Shown here one piece after another: positions 37,601 through 45,000 of a DNA stretch of 64,000 nt. The position numbers were made by a program, and so were the translations under genes. Position 1 is the first letter of the stretch; the number at the start of each line of letters is the position of its first letter. A model generated the notes under the pieces. It saw only the letters and a list, made by a program, of their open reading frames with translations. It was not told the origin of the DNA and made no database searches. Source of the DNA: Albibacterium bauzanense (lineage in GTDB: Bacteria > Bacteroidota > Bacteroidia > Sphingobacteriales > Sphingobacteriaceae); assembly GCF_004339765.1 (NCBI RefSeq), contig NZ_SMGO01000001.1:434001-498000 (forward strand). The letters are read 5' to 3'.

Positions 37601-37833
37601 GTGAAAGTGGAAAATATCTTAAACAACATGTCGACTCAAACGATCTGGAGGGACTAAAAAGAACAGGTCACAAACTGAAAGGCACTAGTTTAACTGCAGG
37701 CTTAACAGAATTAAGCAAACTCGCTATCGCATTTGAACTACTAGCAGACTTTGATGCAACTTATATTGAAGAATTATTAGAAAAAACGTTGGATGAAATC
37801 AAAATTATTCTAAACTTGTTAGAACTTGAATAA
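34699..37833 (+). CDS. Hybrid sensor histidine kinase (GAF-PAS-PAS-HisKA-HATPase-REC-REC-Hpt)
   Basis: A soluble 1044-residue hybrid kinase with no membrane helix. Domains in order: GAF-like (about 20-155), PAS (about 162-270), PAS (about 282-395), HisKA with phospho-acceptor His424 in MSHEIRTPLNG, ATPase with NLLSNAIKFT, DTGIGIK and GGTGLGL, a first receiver with Asp708 (VIIMDYHMP), a second receiver with Asp849 (IILMDVQMP and Lys901 in TKP), and an Hpt domain with His991 in HKLKGTSLT. It therefore holds a complete phosphorelay except for the output regulator. The next two genes, a small kinase and a LuxR-type regulator, are the likely partners, with the pilus-like genes as likely targets. 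The signal sensed is unknown. Confidence 0.93.
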   Translation: MKKKHLLKALRKYSQLNVKIKNENIFDLLNESVALIADVPLSNICLFQGDEMDFIANYGLKFNLNSLSQLPYRDLIVHNNFFEIKDIEASNYHNLTGFNENKICFFATHPFYDSEGSLLGTINLYDYKKRKLNVEQKQYILKAANRASQITIDRKTVQASQLLEILFESTDDLIVVSNREKILHINPAASKLLGYSQVEILKSELTRYFHPDDVQSFEEAVKLHSKGRVLKKLTNRLISKCGKTHYIQWASVLEEETRLIYSIGRDITNLEEQKNLLSQSEKRFRAFFENSQNLFCMHNLEGNFLSVNKTGADMVGYTIEEIKQISLFDIIPENNQVLLKQYLNTIKTKGRAEGIMKVITKTGNIRTWLFNNVLQQDDQEKEYVIGSAVDLTERFELEGQLKDAKRNAIQASSAKSEFLANMSHEIRTPLNGIIGFTDLMLKTKLDNTQQQYVNIINQSGSTLLGIINDILDFSKIEAGKLILNNEKVDLQDMASQTCSIVTYGVEQKKVELLLDISENAPRYIWADETRLKQILVNLLSNAIKFTEEGEVELKITPMQEFSDGKTSIRFEVRDTGIGIKKEKQKEIFEAFAQEDGSITKKYGGTGLGLTISNSLLKLADSKLHLISDVGMGSCFYFDLTFKTEKDEPEDVSLKDVKSVLVVDDNANNRRILKHMLELKKITVNDVDSGSQALRELQSGKNYDVIIMDYHMPFMDGIETIRKIKSIIHAQKQPIIMLYSSSDDDQLQEACDELGVESRLVKPIKMREMYQVLAQLKKENLARKSIKQEDRLKFAKGIKVLIAEDNEVNMFLTKSIIQQIAPDASIFEARDGKQAVKQYQKEDPDIILMDVQMPNLNGIEATHTIRELQKSFHVPIIALTAGAMNDERERCLEAGMDDFMTKPIVKQDIADMFTKWIGTATAQETSSIYESPINFQLSNHIDRVWFDEYTSLDPTFKIEFIKLLKLELCESGKYLKQHVDSNDLEGLKRTGHKLKGTSLTAGLTELSKLAIAFELLADFDATYIEELLEKTLDEIKIILNLLELE

Positions 37834-37849
37834 TAACAATTTAATATTA

Positions 37850-38602
37850 ATGGAAAGTACACAGTTGATAGAGACAATTAAACAACAAGAATCTATCATC
37901 AAAGAACTAAAAAAAGATATTCAAGCCAAAAAACAATGGATATCATTAATTGCTCATGATTTTATCGGAGTATCCAGAAACCTACTATGGGTTCTGGATG
38001 CATTACAAAATGGAGATATTTCGCAAGAAATTTTATCTGGATTACTGCCTGAGTTAAGATCTAGTGCAATGCTTAATCAGCATACCATTGAGTCTACTCT
38101 TACTTGGATAAACACCCAGCAAGATGGATTCAGTCTGCATAAAAACGAACTAAACGGCTTTAAATTATTCCTATCTATTCAGCAATTATTCAGTAATGAT
38201 CTAAAGAAAAAGAACGTCCAACTTTCCTTTAAAGGAGATCAGGAAATTACATTCATAAGTGATGCAGTATTAATTTTATTTATTTTAAAAAAAATTATCG
38301 AAAATGCTATTAAGTATTCTTATGTTGGAGGAAATATTATCTTTGACTGTACATTAATTGACAGTGAAAACATTAAATTCACAATAGAAGATTTTGGTAT
38401 TGGTATGAGCAATCGAGTTCTAGAAGACATATTCACCCTTAACGAAGCAACTCATACGGGAACCTTAAATGAGAAAGGTGCTGGCATTAGCCTTGCCATC
38501 ATCAATGATTTATCAAAATTATTAAAAGCTACTATTAAAATAGCTTCAATAGAAAATAACGGCACAAAAATTGAAATGAATCTGCCGCTAACCTTAGTTT
38601 GA
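37850..38602 (+). CDS. Small soluble sensor histidine kinase
   Basis: A 250-residue cytoplasmic kinase. I chose ATG at 37850; an in-frame TTG at 37826 would overlap the upstream stop and add 8 Asn-rich residues with no support. A short coiled coil (about 5-30) leads to the H-box LIAHDFIGVSRN (His36). The ATPase domain follows with DFGIGMS and GAGISLAIINDL. It has no PAS, GAF or membrane segment, so it probably gets its signal from the adjacent hybrid kinase or acts as phosphatase. It lies 16 bp after the hybrid kinase and 10 bp before the response regulator, in one operon. Confidence 0.85.
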   Translation: MESTQLIETIKQQESIIKELKKDIQAKKQWISLIAHDFIGVSRNLLWVLDALQNGDISQEILSGLLPELRSSAMLNQHTIESTLTWINTQQDGFSLHKNELNGFKLFLSIQQLFSNDLKKKNVQLSFKGDQEITFISDAVLILFILKKIIENAIKYSYVGGNIIFDCTLIDSENIKFTIEDFGIGMSNRVLEDIFTLNEATHTGTLNEKGAGISLAIINDLSKLLKATIKIASIENNGTKIEMNLPLTLV

Positions 38603-38612
38603 CCTGTATATC

Positions 38613-39257
38613 ATGACCGAGAAAATACTTATTGCAGATGACCACGGCATAGTTAGGTTGGGATTATCCTTAATGATTAAAAAGCTAAGACCTTCAGTCA
38701 TTATTGAGGAAACAGACAACTATAGAGGACTTTTGGATATAATTGACAAAAAACAATATGATTTAATCATATTAGATATCAAAATGCCTAACGGCAATTT
38801 TCAAGAAACCTTAGAGATCATTAAAATAAAATACCCAAAGATTAAAGTATTGGTTTTTTCTGCCCAAGACGAACAATTATATGCTATCCGCTATTTAAAA
38901 ATGGGAGCTGACGGTTTCTTACATAAAGACTCAAACGAAGAACGGATTGGCAAAGCACTTGAAAAGATGTTCGACAAAGGAAGCTACATTAGCAGTGAAG
39001 TGAAAGATACAATGGTATTCAATACCCTGAATAAACATGTACCTTCTCAGAACCCCATTGAAGTTCTTTCTAATCGCGAAATGGATATTGCAGAAAAGCT
39101 TATCAAAGGACTTACTTTAAAAGACATTTCTAACGATCTTAATATTCATATCGCATCCGTAAGCACCTACAAAACACGTTTATTTAAAAAACTAGATGTT
39201 CAAACTGTTCCGGAACTCATAGAGATATTCAGATTATATGATATTTCTCTTTCTTAA
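38613..39257 (+). CDS. LuxR/NarL-family response regulator
   Basis: A 214-residue response regulator. The receiver domain has Asp9-Asp10 (IADDHG), phospho-acceptor Asp55 (IILDIKMPNG), Ser83 and Lys105 (LHKDS). The C-terminal LuxR-type helix-turn-helix (about 148-205) includes LSNREMDIAEKLIKGLTLKD and SVSTYKTRLFKKL. It is the last gene of the kinase operon, 115 bp upstream of the first pilin-like gene, and is the obvious candidate activator or repressor of that operon; this is inferred from position. Confidence 0.93.
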   Translation: MTEKILIADDHGIVRLGLSLMIKKLRPSVIIEETDNYRGLLDIIDKKQYDLIILDIKMPNGNFQETLEIIKIKYPKIKVLVFSAQDEQLYAIRYLKMGADGFLHKDSNEERIGKALEKMFDKGSYISSEVKDTMVFNTLNKHVPSQNPIEVLSNREMDIAEKLIKGLTLKDISNDLNIHIASVSTYKTRLFKKLDVQTVPELIEIFRLYDISLS

Positions 39258-39281
39258 CAAGTAGTAAAGTTATTACTTGTT
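39256..39281 (+). terminator. Hairpin at the end of the kinase-regulator operon, candidate terminator
   Basis: AACAAGTAGTAA pairs with TTATTACTTGTT (one G-T pair) starting inside the response-regulator stop codon. ACGCTTTTATT follows, a weak T-rich tail. It separates the regulator operon from the pilin promoter at 39322, but the loop is small and the tail poor. Confidence 0.4.
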
Positions 39282-39321
39282 ACGCTTTTATTATACTACA
39301 AAAAGATAGAAATGTATATCA

Positions 39322-39329
39322 TAGCTTTG
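39322..39329 (+). promoter_or_regulatory. Putative -7 promoter box for the pilus-like operon (TAGCTTTG)
   Basis: TAGCTTTG fits TAnnTTTG and lies 43 bp upstream of the first pilin-like gene, after the hairpin at 39256-39281. It suggests the pilus-like genes have their own promoter rather than readthrough from the regulator operon. Confidence 0.45.
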
Positions 39330-39372
39330 TAGCAGAATATCTTTACAATCAGGGTAAATACTATTAAAGCAA

Positions 39373-39930
39373 ATGAAAAAGAATATTATAACCAGCATAT
39401 TTATCAGTACCCTGCTTCTTATAACTTTTTCAATAAAAGCACAAATCATTCAATCCGGTACTGCTCAACTCAGCATCAAAATTTCTGATGTAATGTCCAT
39501 TGACCCAAGCAGCAGCATTCATTCTGAGTCTGTACTTTTTCAATATAAAAATGAAGGTGATTATAATACTAATCAAACCATTGTAAGAGAAAGCTACTTA
39601 ATAATCACTGCTACCCAAACCTTTGATGTAAAAGTTAAAGCGGATGGCCCTAATTTTATTGGTGAAGGAAGCGCTGCCGGCAGCCTCATTCCAGTTAATG
39701 TTCTCACTGTAGATGCTAGCGGCAATACCAACCTTTCTGGCGCTACCATATCTGTTATTAATTTGAGTACCGAAAATCAGAATATTATTACTGCAGCGGA
39801 TAGAGGAAGTGAAAAACACGTTACTGTTAAATACATCATTCCACAAGCAAAGTCCCAGTCTACTGATATCCTAGGAAAACCAGGTGGAAATTACATGCAA
39901 ACTCTCACCTATTCTGTAACAGCCCATTAG
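39373..39930 (+). CDS. Pilin-like exported subunit 1
   Basis: A 185-residue exported protein, not matched to a named family by eye. A signal peptide ends near IKA-Q (residue 24). The mature chain is all-beta and cysteine-free, beginning with an alternating strand, GTAQLSIKI. The core reads LIITATQTFDVKVKADG, SLIPVNVLTVDAS and INLSTENQNII, and the end is GGNYMQTLTYSVTAH. The subunit encoded at 40703 matches it block by block, and its last strand matches two others in the operon. The C-terminal G-x-Y strand resembles archaic chaperone-usher pilins (spore coat U/Csu, DUF4402). I infer a fibre subunit exported by the chaperone and usher-like proteins downstream. Confidence 0.6.
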   Translation: MKKNIITSIFISTLLLITFSIKAQIIQSGTAQLSIKISDVMSIDPSSSIHSESVLFQYKNEGDYNTNQTIVRESYLIITATQTFDVKVKADGPNFIGEGSAAGSLIPVNVLTVDASGNTNLSGATISVINLSTENQNIITAADRGSEKHVTVKYIIPQAKSQSTDILGKPGGNYMQTLTYSVTAH

Positions 39931-40048
39931 GCTTTTACACAAGCACAAGCCTCCTTCTGTAGTAAACATACTACTAAATCTCGCTGATATATATTACAAA
40001 AACAAATCTTATTCAACCTCATCTTTGGATAGATTTAAAAAGGTAATA

Positions 40049-40645
40049 ATGAACAGTGTTAGAAAATTGAGGACTAGTATAATAAGCAGCATAGCATTAG
40101 CTATTTGCCTACTGATACTTACATCAACTGTATCTGCACAGAATCTGGTTGAAAAAGATCCTGGTACTACATTATCACATATACCTATTCCAGTAGCTGT
40201 AGAAGTAGATGATTTCATTAGCTTAAGTTCTAATATAGGAACGGGTTTACAAGTTAACTTGAGTCTCAAAAATATAGATGATTATGAGAATGGCGTTTCT
40301 TTAAATATGCCCAATCATATTGTGGTATCTTCTAATCAAAGATTCAGCCTCTTAGCTCGGGCAGCATATAAGGATTTCACATCGGCAGGTAGCCCTGCAT
40401 TTCCTTCTAATATACTGGGTATACAAATTAAGAATACTGATATATCAGGAACTGGTCTTAGCTTACAAAATATTCCTGGCTTAGAAATAAACGATCAAGT
40501 ATTAATTGAGAATGCCGCACCTTCTATCAAAAAATACTTAAACATAGAATATAGTATATCTTCCAAAAATGCCATTAACAAAATATTAGGTATCGGTGGT
40601 GGCATTTACACAAACACTATAATATACACCCTTAGTGCACTTTAA
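40049..40645 (+). CDS. Pilin-like exported subunit 2 (divergent)
   Basis: A 198-residue exported protein. I prefer ATG at 40049, preceded by AAAAAGG, over an in-frame TTG at 40025, because the signal peptide (ending TVSA-Q) then has a normal length. The mature chain has an N-terminal extension (LVEKDPGTTLSHIPIP) before the core, HIVVSSNQRFSLLARAAYK. It ends ILGIGGGIYTNTIIYTLSAL, the same terminal G-x-Y strand as its neighbours. The core is the most diverged of the three, so it may be a minor, initiating or terminating subunit rather than the main fibre protein. It has no cysteine after the signal peptide. Confidence 0.55.
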   Translation: MNSVRKLRTSIISSIALAICLLILTSTVSAQNLVEKDPGTTLSHIPIPVAVEVDDFISLSSNIGTGLQVNLSLKNIDDYENGVSLNMPNHIVVSSNQRFSLLARAAYKDFTSAGSPAFPSNILGIQIKNTDISGTGLSLQNIPGLEINDQVLIENAAPSIKKYLNIEYSISSKNAINKILGIGGGIYTNTIIYTLSAL

Positions 40646-40702
40646 AAACAAATAAGATAAAATAAACAAAACAAACAATAAACTAAGACAAATTCTACTA
40701 AC

Positions 40703-41275
40703 ATGAAAAAGCAATTAATCATCGGCGCATTATCTTTCGTAGCCATCCTTTTCATTAACACCCAAGCTAAAGCTCAAGCAGATGCTACAGCAGGGACAGC
40801 AAACGTAAGTATTGAGCTCTTAAATTTCAATTCCATTGATGCTGGTTCTGGTATCGATGGTAGCGATAACAATATAGCCTTCGTTTACGATACTCCAGCT
40901 AAATACAATGATCCTGCAGGACAATCTGTTCTGAAGTTAAACCACTTAATTATCACTGCTGCTAATGACTATACTGTTAAAGTAAAAGCTACTGGCAGCA
41001 CTGGTGAAAACTTCACTACTACTACTGCCAGTGAGATTCCATTAGATGTATTATCTATTCAAGCAAGTTCAAATGAGACTGATCCAGGGACTATGGATAT
41101 TGTTTCATTAAGCACAACTGATCAAGATCTGATTGAAGGAGCAACACTTGGTGCTGCAAAATCATATGAAGTAACGTATTTCATAACACAGGAGAAAGCG
41201 CAAACCGTCCTTTTAGGAAAAGAATCAGGAACCTATGAAGCAACTGTTACCTATACCATTGTAAATGCACTTTAA
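40703..41275 (+). CDS. Pilin-like exported subunit 3 (likely major subunit)
   Basis: A 190-residue exported protein with signal peptide ending TQAKA-Q. The mature chain starts with TAGTANVSIELLNFNSI, an alternating strand that could act as donor strand. It then has LIITAANDYTVKVKATG, IPLDVLSIQAS and VSLSTTDQDLIEGA, and ends GTYEATVTYTIVNAL. It is closest to subunit 1. The chain is acidic, small-residue rich and cysteine-free, as expected of a main fibre subunit. An 18-bp hairpin immediately follows, as is common after major pilin genes. Function is inferred from pattern and context, not from a named domain. Confidence 0.6.
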   Translation: MKKQLIIGALSFVAILFINTQAKAQADATAGTANVSIELLNFNSIDAGSGIDGSDNNIAFVYDTPAKYNDPAGQSVLKLNHLIITAANDYTVKVKATGSTGENFTTTTASEIPLDVLSIQASSNETDPGTMDIVSLSTTDQDLIEGATLGAAKSYEVTYFITQEKAQTVLLGKESGTYEATVTYTIVNAL

Positions 41276-41282
41276 ATTTAAT

Positions 41283-41339
41283 TACAGAAAAGTTTCTTAA
41301 TATCCTTTCTTTGTAGTTAATTTAGGAAACTTTTCTGTA
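41283..41339 (+). promoter_or_regulatory. Strong hairpin between pilin subunit 3 and the chaperone start codon
   Basis: Positions 41283-41300 (TACAGAAAAGTTTCTTAA) pair with 41322-41339 (TTAGGAAACTTTTCTGTA): 17 Watson-Crick pairs and one G-T pair, with a 21-nt loop. It starts 8 nt after the pilin stop and ends 2 nt before the chaperone ATG. There is no T-run after it, so it looks less like a terminator than an mRNA-stabilising or attenuating hairpin that also blocks the chaperone's ribosome site. Confidence 0.7.
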
Positions 41340-41341
41340 TT

Positions 41342-42184
41342 ATGAATTTAATAATGAATCAAAATCAAACTCAGCATATTACTCAGGCGATTCTCTTTTT
41401 AAGTTTACTCCTTTTGAGTATATCTGTTAATGCACAGGGAATCTCCATATCTCCAACTCGTATGTTCTATAGTGGTACTCCAGGACAAACTTTGGTACAA
41501 AACGTAACTGTTACTAATGGATCCTCAAAGCCTCTTACCTTCAATACCAGTACCAAAGATTGGTATCGCGATGAAACAGGAGAAAAGATATATGTAGATG
41601 CAAATACATTACCCAAATCCAACAGTGCTTGGATATCTACCTCTGAACCTTTATTCACAGTAGAAACAGGTGCCTCAAGGAATATCCCGGTTACATTGCA
41701 TATTCCAGAACAGGCTTCTGCGAATGAAGTTACAAACAGCATGTTATTTTTCTCACAGATAGGACAACAAGCTGATAACTATCAAGGAGGAGTAGGTATT
41801 GGTATACAGGTACTATTTGAATTCGGGATACAAGTTTTCAATACACCTCCAACCAATACAACGCAAGATTTGGAATTTACAGCTGTAGACGATTTAGGAA
41901 ACGTCACTAAGAATAATGAGTCTTATCGTAGAATTGGAGTAAAGGTAAAAAACCAAGGAAATACAATCAGTGATGCTTCAGTAGAAATGGAATTAACAAA
42001 TAAAAATAGCGGGCAGGAGATAAAATTAAATCCCGTAAACATTTCCATGTTGCCTGACGCTGAACAGTTAATTTATTTCGACTTATCTCCTGAGACGAAA
42101 GGTTCTTTTTCTGGCGTATCCTTTATCAAAATGAGTGGAACGACGGATATACGTGTAGCTGAAAAAGATTTTGAATTCAATTAA
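41342..42184 (+). CDS. PapD-like periplasmic pilus chaperone 1
   Basis: A 280-residue exported protein resembling PapD-type chaperones. After the signal peptide (ending SVNA-Q, residue 31) the mature chain begins GISISPTRMFYSG. Arg40 sits at mature position 9, matching the Arg8 that anchors the subunit C terminus in PapD. Then come VQNVTVTNGSSKPLTFNTST and DWYRD, a first Ig domain, and the hydrophobic G1-like strand VLFEFGIQVFNTP, where the usual Lys112 is Gln164. A second Ig-like domain follows (about 172-280). It would hold subunits in the periplasm and hand them to the usher. An alternative start is ATG at 41354, which would move it away from the hairpin. Confidence 0.72.
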   Translation: MNLIMNQNQTQHITQAILFLSLLLLSISVNAQGISISPTRMFYSGTPGQTLVQNVTVTNGSSKPLTFNTSTKDWYRDETGEKIYVDANTLPKSNSAWISTSEPLFTVETGASRNIPVTLHIPEQASANEVTNSMLFFSQIGQQADNYQGGVGIGIQVLFEFGIQVFNTPPTNTTQDLEFTAVDDLGNVTKNNESYRRIGVKVKNQGNTISDASVEMELTNKNSGQEIKLNPVNISMLPDAEQLIYFDLSPETKGSFSGVSFIKMSGTTDIRVAEKDFEFN

Positions 42185-42240
42185 AGTATAAAATCATTGC
42201 AAGGTAGAGGGACTTAAACCCATGTTACTAAGTTCAATAA

Positions 42241-44997
42241 ATGAGAAATATCTTAGTTCTTTTTACGTGCCTTTTGGGAGCACTAAGCTCTGCTATTGCG
42301 CAAGAAAAAGCACCTCTTACTTTTTCATTTGAACAAGATTCCATTCTGGCAGAGCCGGGCATTACTTTTATTAACTTTTTACTCGTAAAAAATCAAAGTA
42401 GCGACAGCCTTAAAATAAACAAAATAACTGCCCAAGCAGCATATCCTGGTAGCCTTTTATCACCAAGTACTGCCTCTTTCTCCTTAGCCCCAAATGAAAG
42501 CAAACGCTTTCCTGTTAAATTCCTTACAAATCAAGACTTCTTAAAAATACCCGAACAATCCATTCAATATAACATCTCTTATTTATTAAATGGAGATAAC
42601 AAAACACAGTCTGCAAGCTTCCATATCAATCGAAAAGAAGAGATTGATTTAAACATCTACCCCTTTGCATTGGATAATTATTTGGACCCAAATCTTCCGG
42701 AAAATAAAGTTTCGTTCTTTGTGGAAAACAGGAGTTACTCAAGCCGACAAATCAAACTCAGTTACCGACTTCAGCCAGATGGATTACAAATTGCTCAAAA
42801 AGAGCTCATTATTAATTTAGAATCCAAGGAAAAGAGGCTTATAGAATTACAAGTAAGCTCACGTTCCACAAATGCTTTCAGCCCTGACTACCAACTTATT
42901 GTTAATGCAGAAGATTTAATCCTAAATAAAGTGGTAGGTAGTACTGCCATTCGTATTGTAATTTTGAGCAGTTCGAGGCAAATGAATGCTACTAGGTTTA
43001 ATACAACAGGAAACTCCATCGAATTAACGCATAATCAATTAAACAAGGGCCTATCATACAGCCAATTACGAGCTAACGGGACTTTTTTACTCAATAAATT
43101 GCAAGCTAGCTTCACTACAAACGCTGATTATTATCAACAGCGCGAAAACCTAAATATCTACAATACCTGGTTTGAACTGGGTAACCAGAAATTAACCCTA
43201 CGTTTGGGAAATATTTACGGAGATGGTTATGACTATAGCATAAGTGGCAACGGAGCAAAGATCACTTATCAACCAAATGATCATCGAAGCTTCGAAATCA
43301 TAGGCTCACAAAACGATTATAGCATCTATAATAATCTAAACAACAATAATAGAAACCTAGCTACTACACTCGCCTCTCGTTATCAATTTACTAATAAAAA
43401 TACTCAATCAGAAATAGCCTATATCTACAATACCGACCCTGAAAAAGCTATTAATACCAATTTACTTACACTATCTTCTTCTATAAAATTAGACCCTATC
43501 CAAAACATCCGTTTTGAAGGAGGAATTAGTAATGAACAAAACACAGATGCTATGATTCAGGCATTTGGCTACTCTGCAGGCATTTATTATGGAATAAAAG
43601 ACAAAAACTGGAGTATTAACTCAACTAATTTCTATAGTACACCTGAGTATGCTGGACAGAAAAGAGGAACCCTTAATTTAAATCAAAGTGTTTCTTATAG
43701 TCTCAGCACAAATAAACAGCTTTTTTTACGCTATTCCAACAATACAAATCAACCTCATTACTTAACTCAAATACCTCTGGTTGATTTAAACGGAATGCCT
43801 CTTTCAGAGAATTACTATTACGGTCGCAATCAAACACTTGGAACAGGTATATCCCTCAATCATAACAACTTTAATTTTTCTATTTCTCCCCAAATTATCG
43901 AGCAAAAAAATATAACCAATCGCATAGAGAATAAAATGCTTTCTTATAATATAAGAGCCGACATAAGCACTGGTTTCGGAAAGCACAATCTCAGTCTCTC
44001 TTCTGAATATGGTTTATCCAATGTCAATAATGAAGATGATTGGTCCAAAACCATGCGTTTAATGCTATCCTATCGCTATAAAAATATAAGCTTAAATGCT
44101 ATAGCAAACCTTAATCCTCAGAACATCTACGATGCTATTCAAGCAATTCAGTCCAAAAACAAATCAAATAATTATTCGCTCTATTCATCTTACTCTTTCA
44201 AAGCATTCAATCAAAAACTCATTGCAAACTTATCGGGTGGCTTAAACTATTCAGCGATATACAGTAATTTTAATAAAAGCCTCAACGCAAATGTCGAATA
44301 CACAGTAATGAACAATTGGGCTTTAACTGCTGCAAGTAGCTACAGTGGCTTTAAATCTGAAAACTTCTCCAGCAATAACATGCAATTTAGAGCTGGAATT
44401 AAGAAATATTTTAAACAAGCTACAGCCTTAGGTAATCATAAAGTTAAACTAAAACTTTTCCAGGATAAAAACTATAACGGTATAATGGATAATCAAGAAC
44501 AAGCCATTCCTGGCAAAATAATCCGGCTTAATAGCACAGCAGCTCTAACCGATAAAAATGGTGAAGTTAGTTATCAAAATGTTATGTCTGGTACTTATCG
44601 AATCCGGATTGATGAAAAAGAAGGTTTACAATTGGGTTCCGATTCGCTTCAAGTAAAGCGTAATAAAACCGTTTTACTTCCTATGATCCAAAACAACCAC
44701 ATTTCTGGAGAGCTAAAAGAAATACGCCAACAATACGATGAAAAAATATCTGACATTGTGGGTGTCAATATCTATGCTAGAAATGAGAAAGGAGAAATAT
44801 TCAATACCTTTGTTAACCCGGAAGGGAAATTTAATTTCTATGTCAAGGAAGGAACCTATACCATTTACATTGAAAACAACCGATATCAATTTTTAAATCC
44901 TTCTCAAAATATTAAAGTTATCACAGGTCAGGATTCGGATAAATTAATCTTTGAATTTAAGAAGAAGGATACGGAAATCAAAGTTAAAAAGTTCTAA
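42241..44997 (+). CDS. Usher-like outer-membrane barrel protein
   Basis: A 918-residue exported protein (signal ends AIA-Q, residue 20). Two Ig/NEW3-like domains (about 22-135 and 136-245) resemble chaperone-like or additional-strand domains. A long run of amphipathic strands (about 255-725) is of a size suited to a 24-strand barrel. The C-terminal part has two small beta domains: one with KLFQDKNYNGIMDNQEQ (about 734-815), a SdrD/Cna-B-like turn, and one ending in KEGTYTIYIENN (about 820-905). FimD ushers have the same size and end in two beta domains, but their N-terminal domain and plug are not recognisable here. Its place between two PapD-like chaperones supports an usher role; an outer-membrane anchor or porin is the alternative. 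Confidence 0.6.
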   Translation: MRNILVLFTCLLGALSSAIAQEKAPLTFSFEQDSILAEPGITFINFLLVKNQSSDSLKINKITAQAAYPGSLLSPSTASFSLAPNESKRFPVKFLTNQDFLKIPEQSIQYNISYLLNGDNKTQSASFHINRKEEIDLNIYPFALDNYLDPNLPENKVSFFVENRSYSSRQIKLSYRLQPDGLQIAQKELIINLESKEKRLIELQVSSRSTNAFSPDYQLIVNAEDLILNKVVGSTAIRIVILSSSRQMNATRFNTTGNSIELTHNQLNKGLSYSQLRANGTFLLNKLQASFTTNADYYQQRENLNIYNTWFELGNQKLTLRLGNIYGDGYDYSISGNGAKITYQPNDHRSFEIIGSQNDYSIYNNLNNNNRNLATTLASRYQFTNKNTQSEIAYIYNTDPEKAINTNLLTLSSSIKLDPIQNIRFEGGISNEQNTDAMIQAFGYSAGIYYGIKDKNWSINSTNFYSTPEYAGQKRGTLNLNQSVSYSLSTNKQLFLRYSNNTNQPHYLTQIPLVDLNGMPLSENYYYGRNQTLGTGISLNHNNFNFSISPQIIEQKNITNRIENKMLSYNIRADISTGFGKHNLSLSSEYGLSNVNNEDDWSKTMRLMLSYRYKNISLNAIANLNPQNIYDAIQAIQSKNKSNNYSLYSSYSFKAFNQKLIANLSGGLNYSAIYSNFNKSLNANVEYTVMNNWALTAASSYSGFKSENFSSNNMQFRAGIKKYFKQATALGNHKVKLKLFQDKNYNGIMDNQEQAIPGKIIRLNSTAALTDKNGEVSYQNVMSGTYRIRIDEKEGLQLGSDSLQVKRNKTVLLPMIQNNHISGELKEIRQQYDEKISDIVGVNIYARNEKGEIFNTFVNPEGKFNFYVKEGTYTIYIENNRYQFLNPSQNIKVITGQDSDKLIFEFKKKDTEIKVKKF

Positions 44998-45000
44998 GCA

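Noticed and set aside
37826-37849. TTG start extending the small kinase by 8 residues
   Set aside because: It overlaps the upstream stop codon and adds Asn-rich residues with no support; ATG at 37850 gives a normal start.
38613-39257. Quorum-sensing LuxR regulator
   Set aside because: The N-terminal domain is a phospho-receiver with Asp55, not an autoinducer-binding domain.
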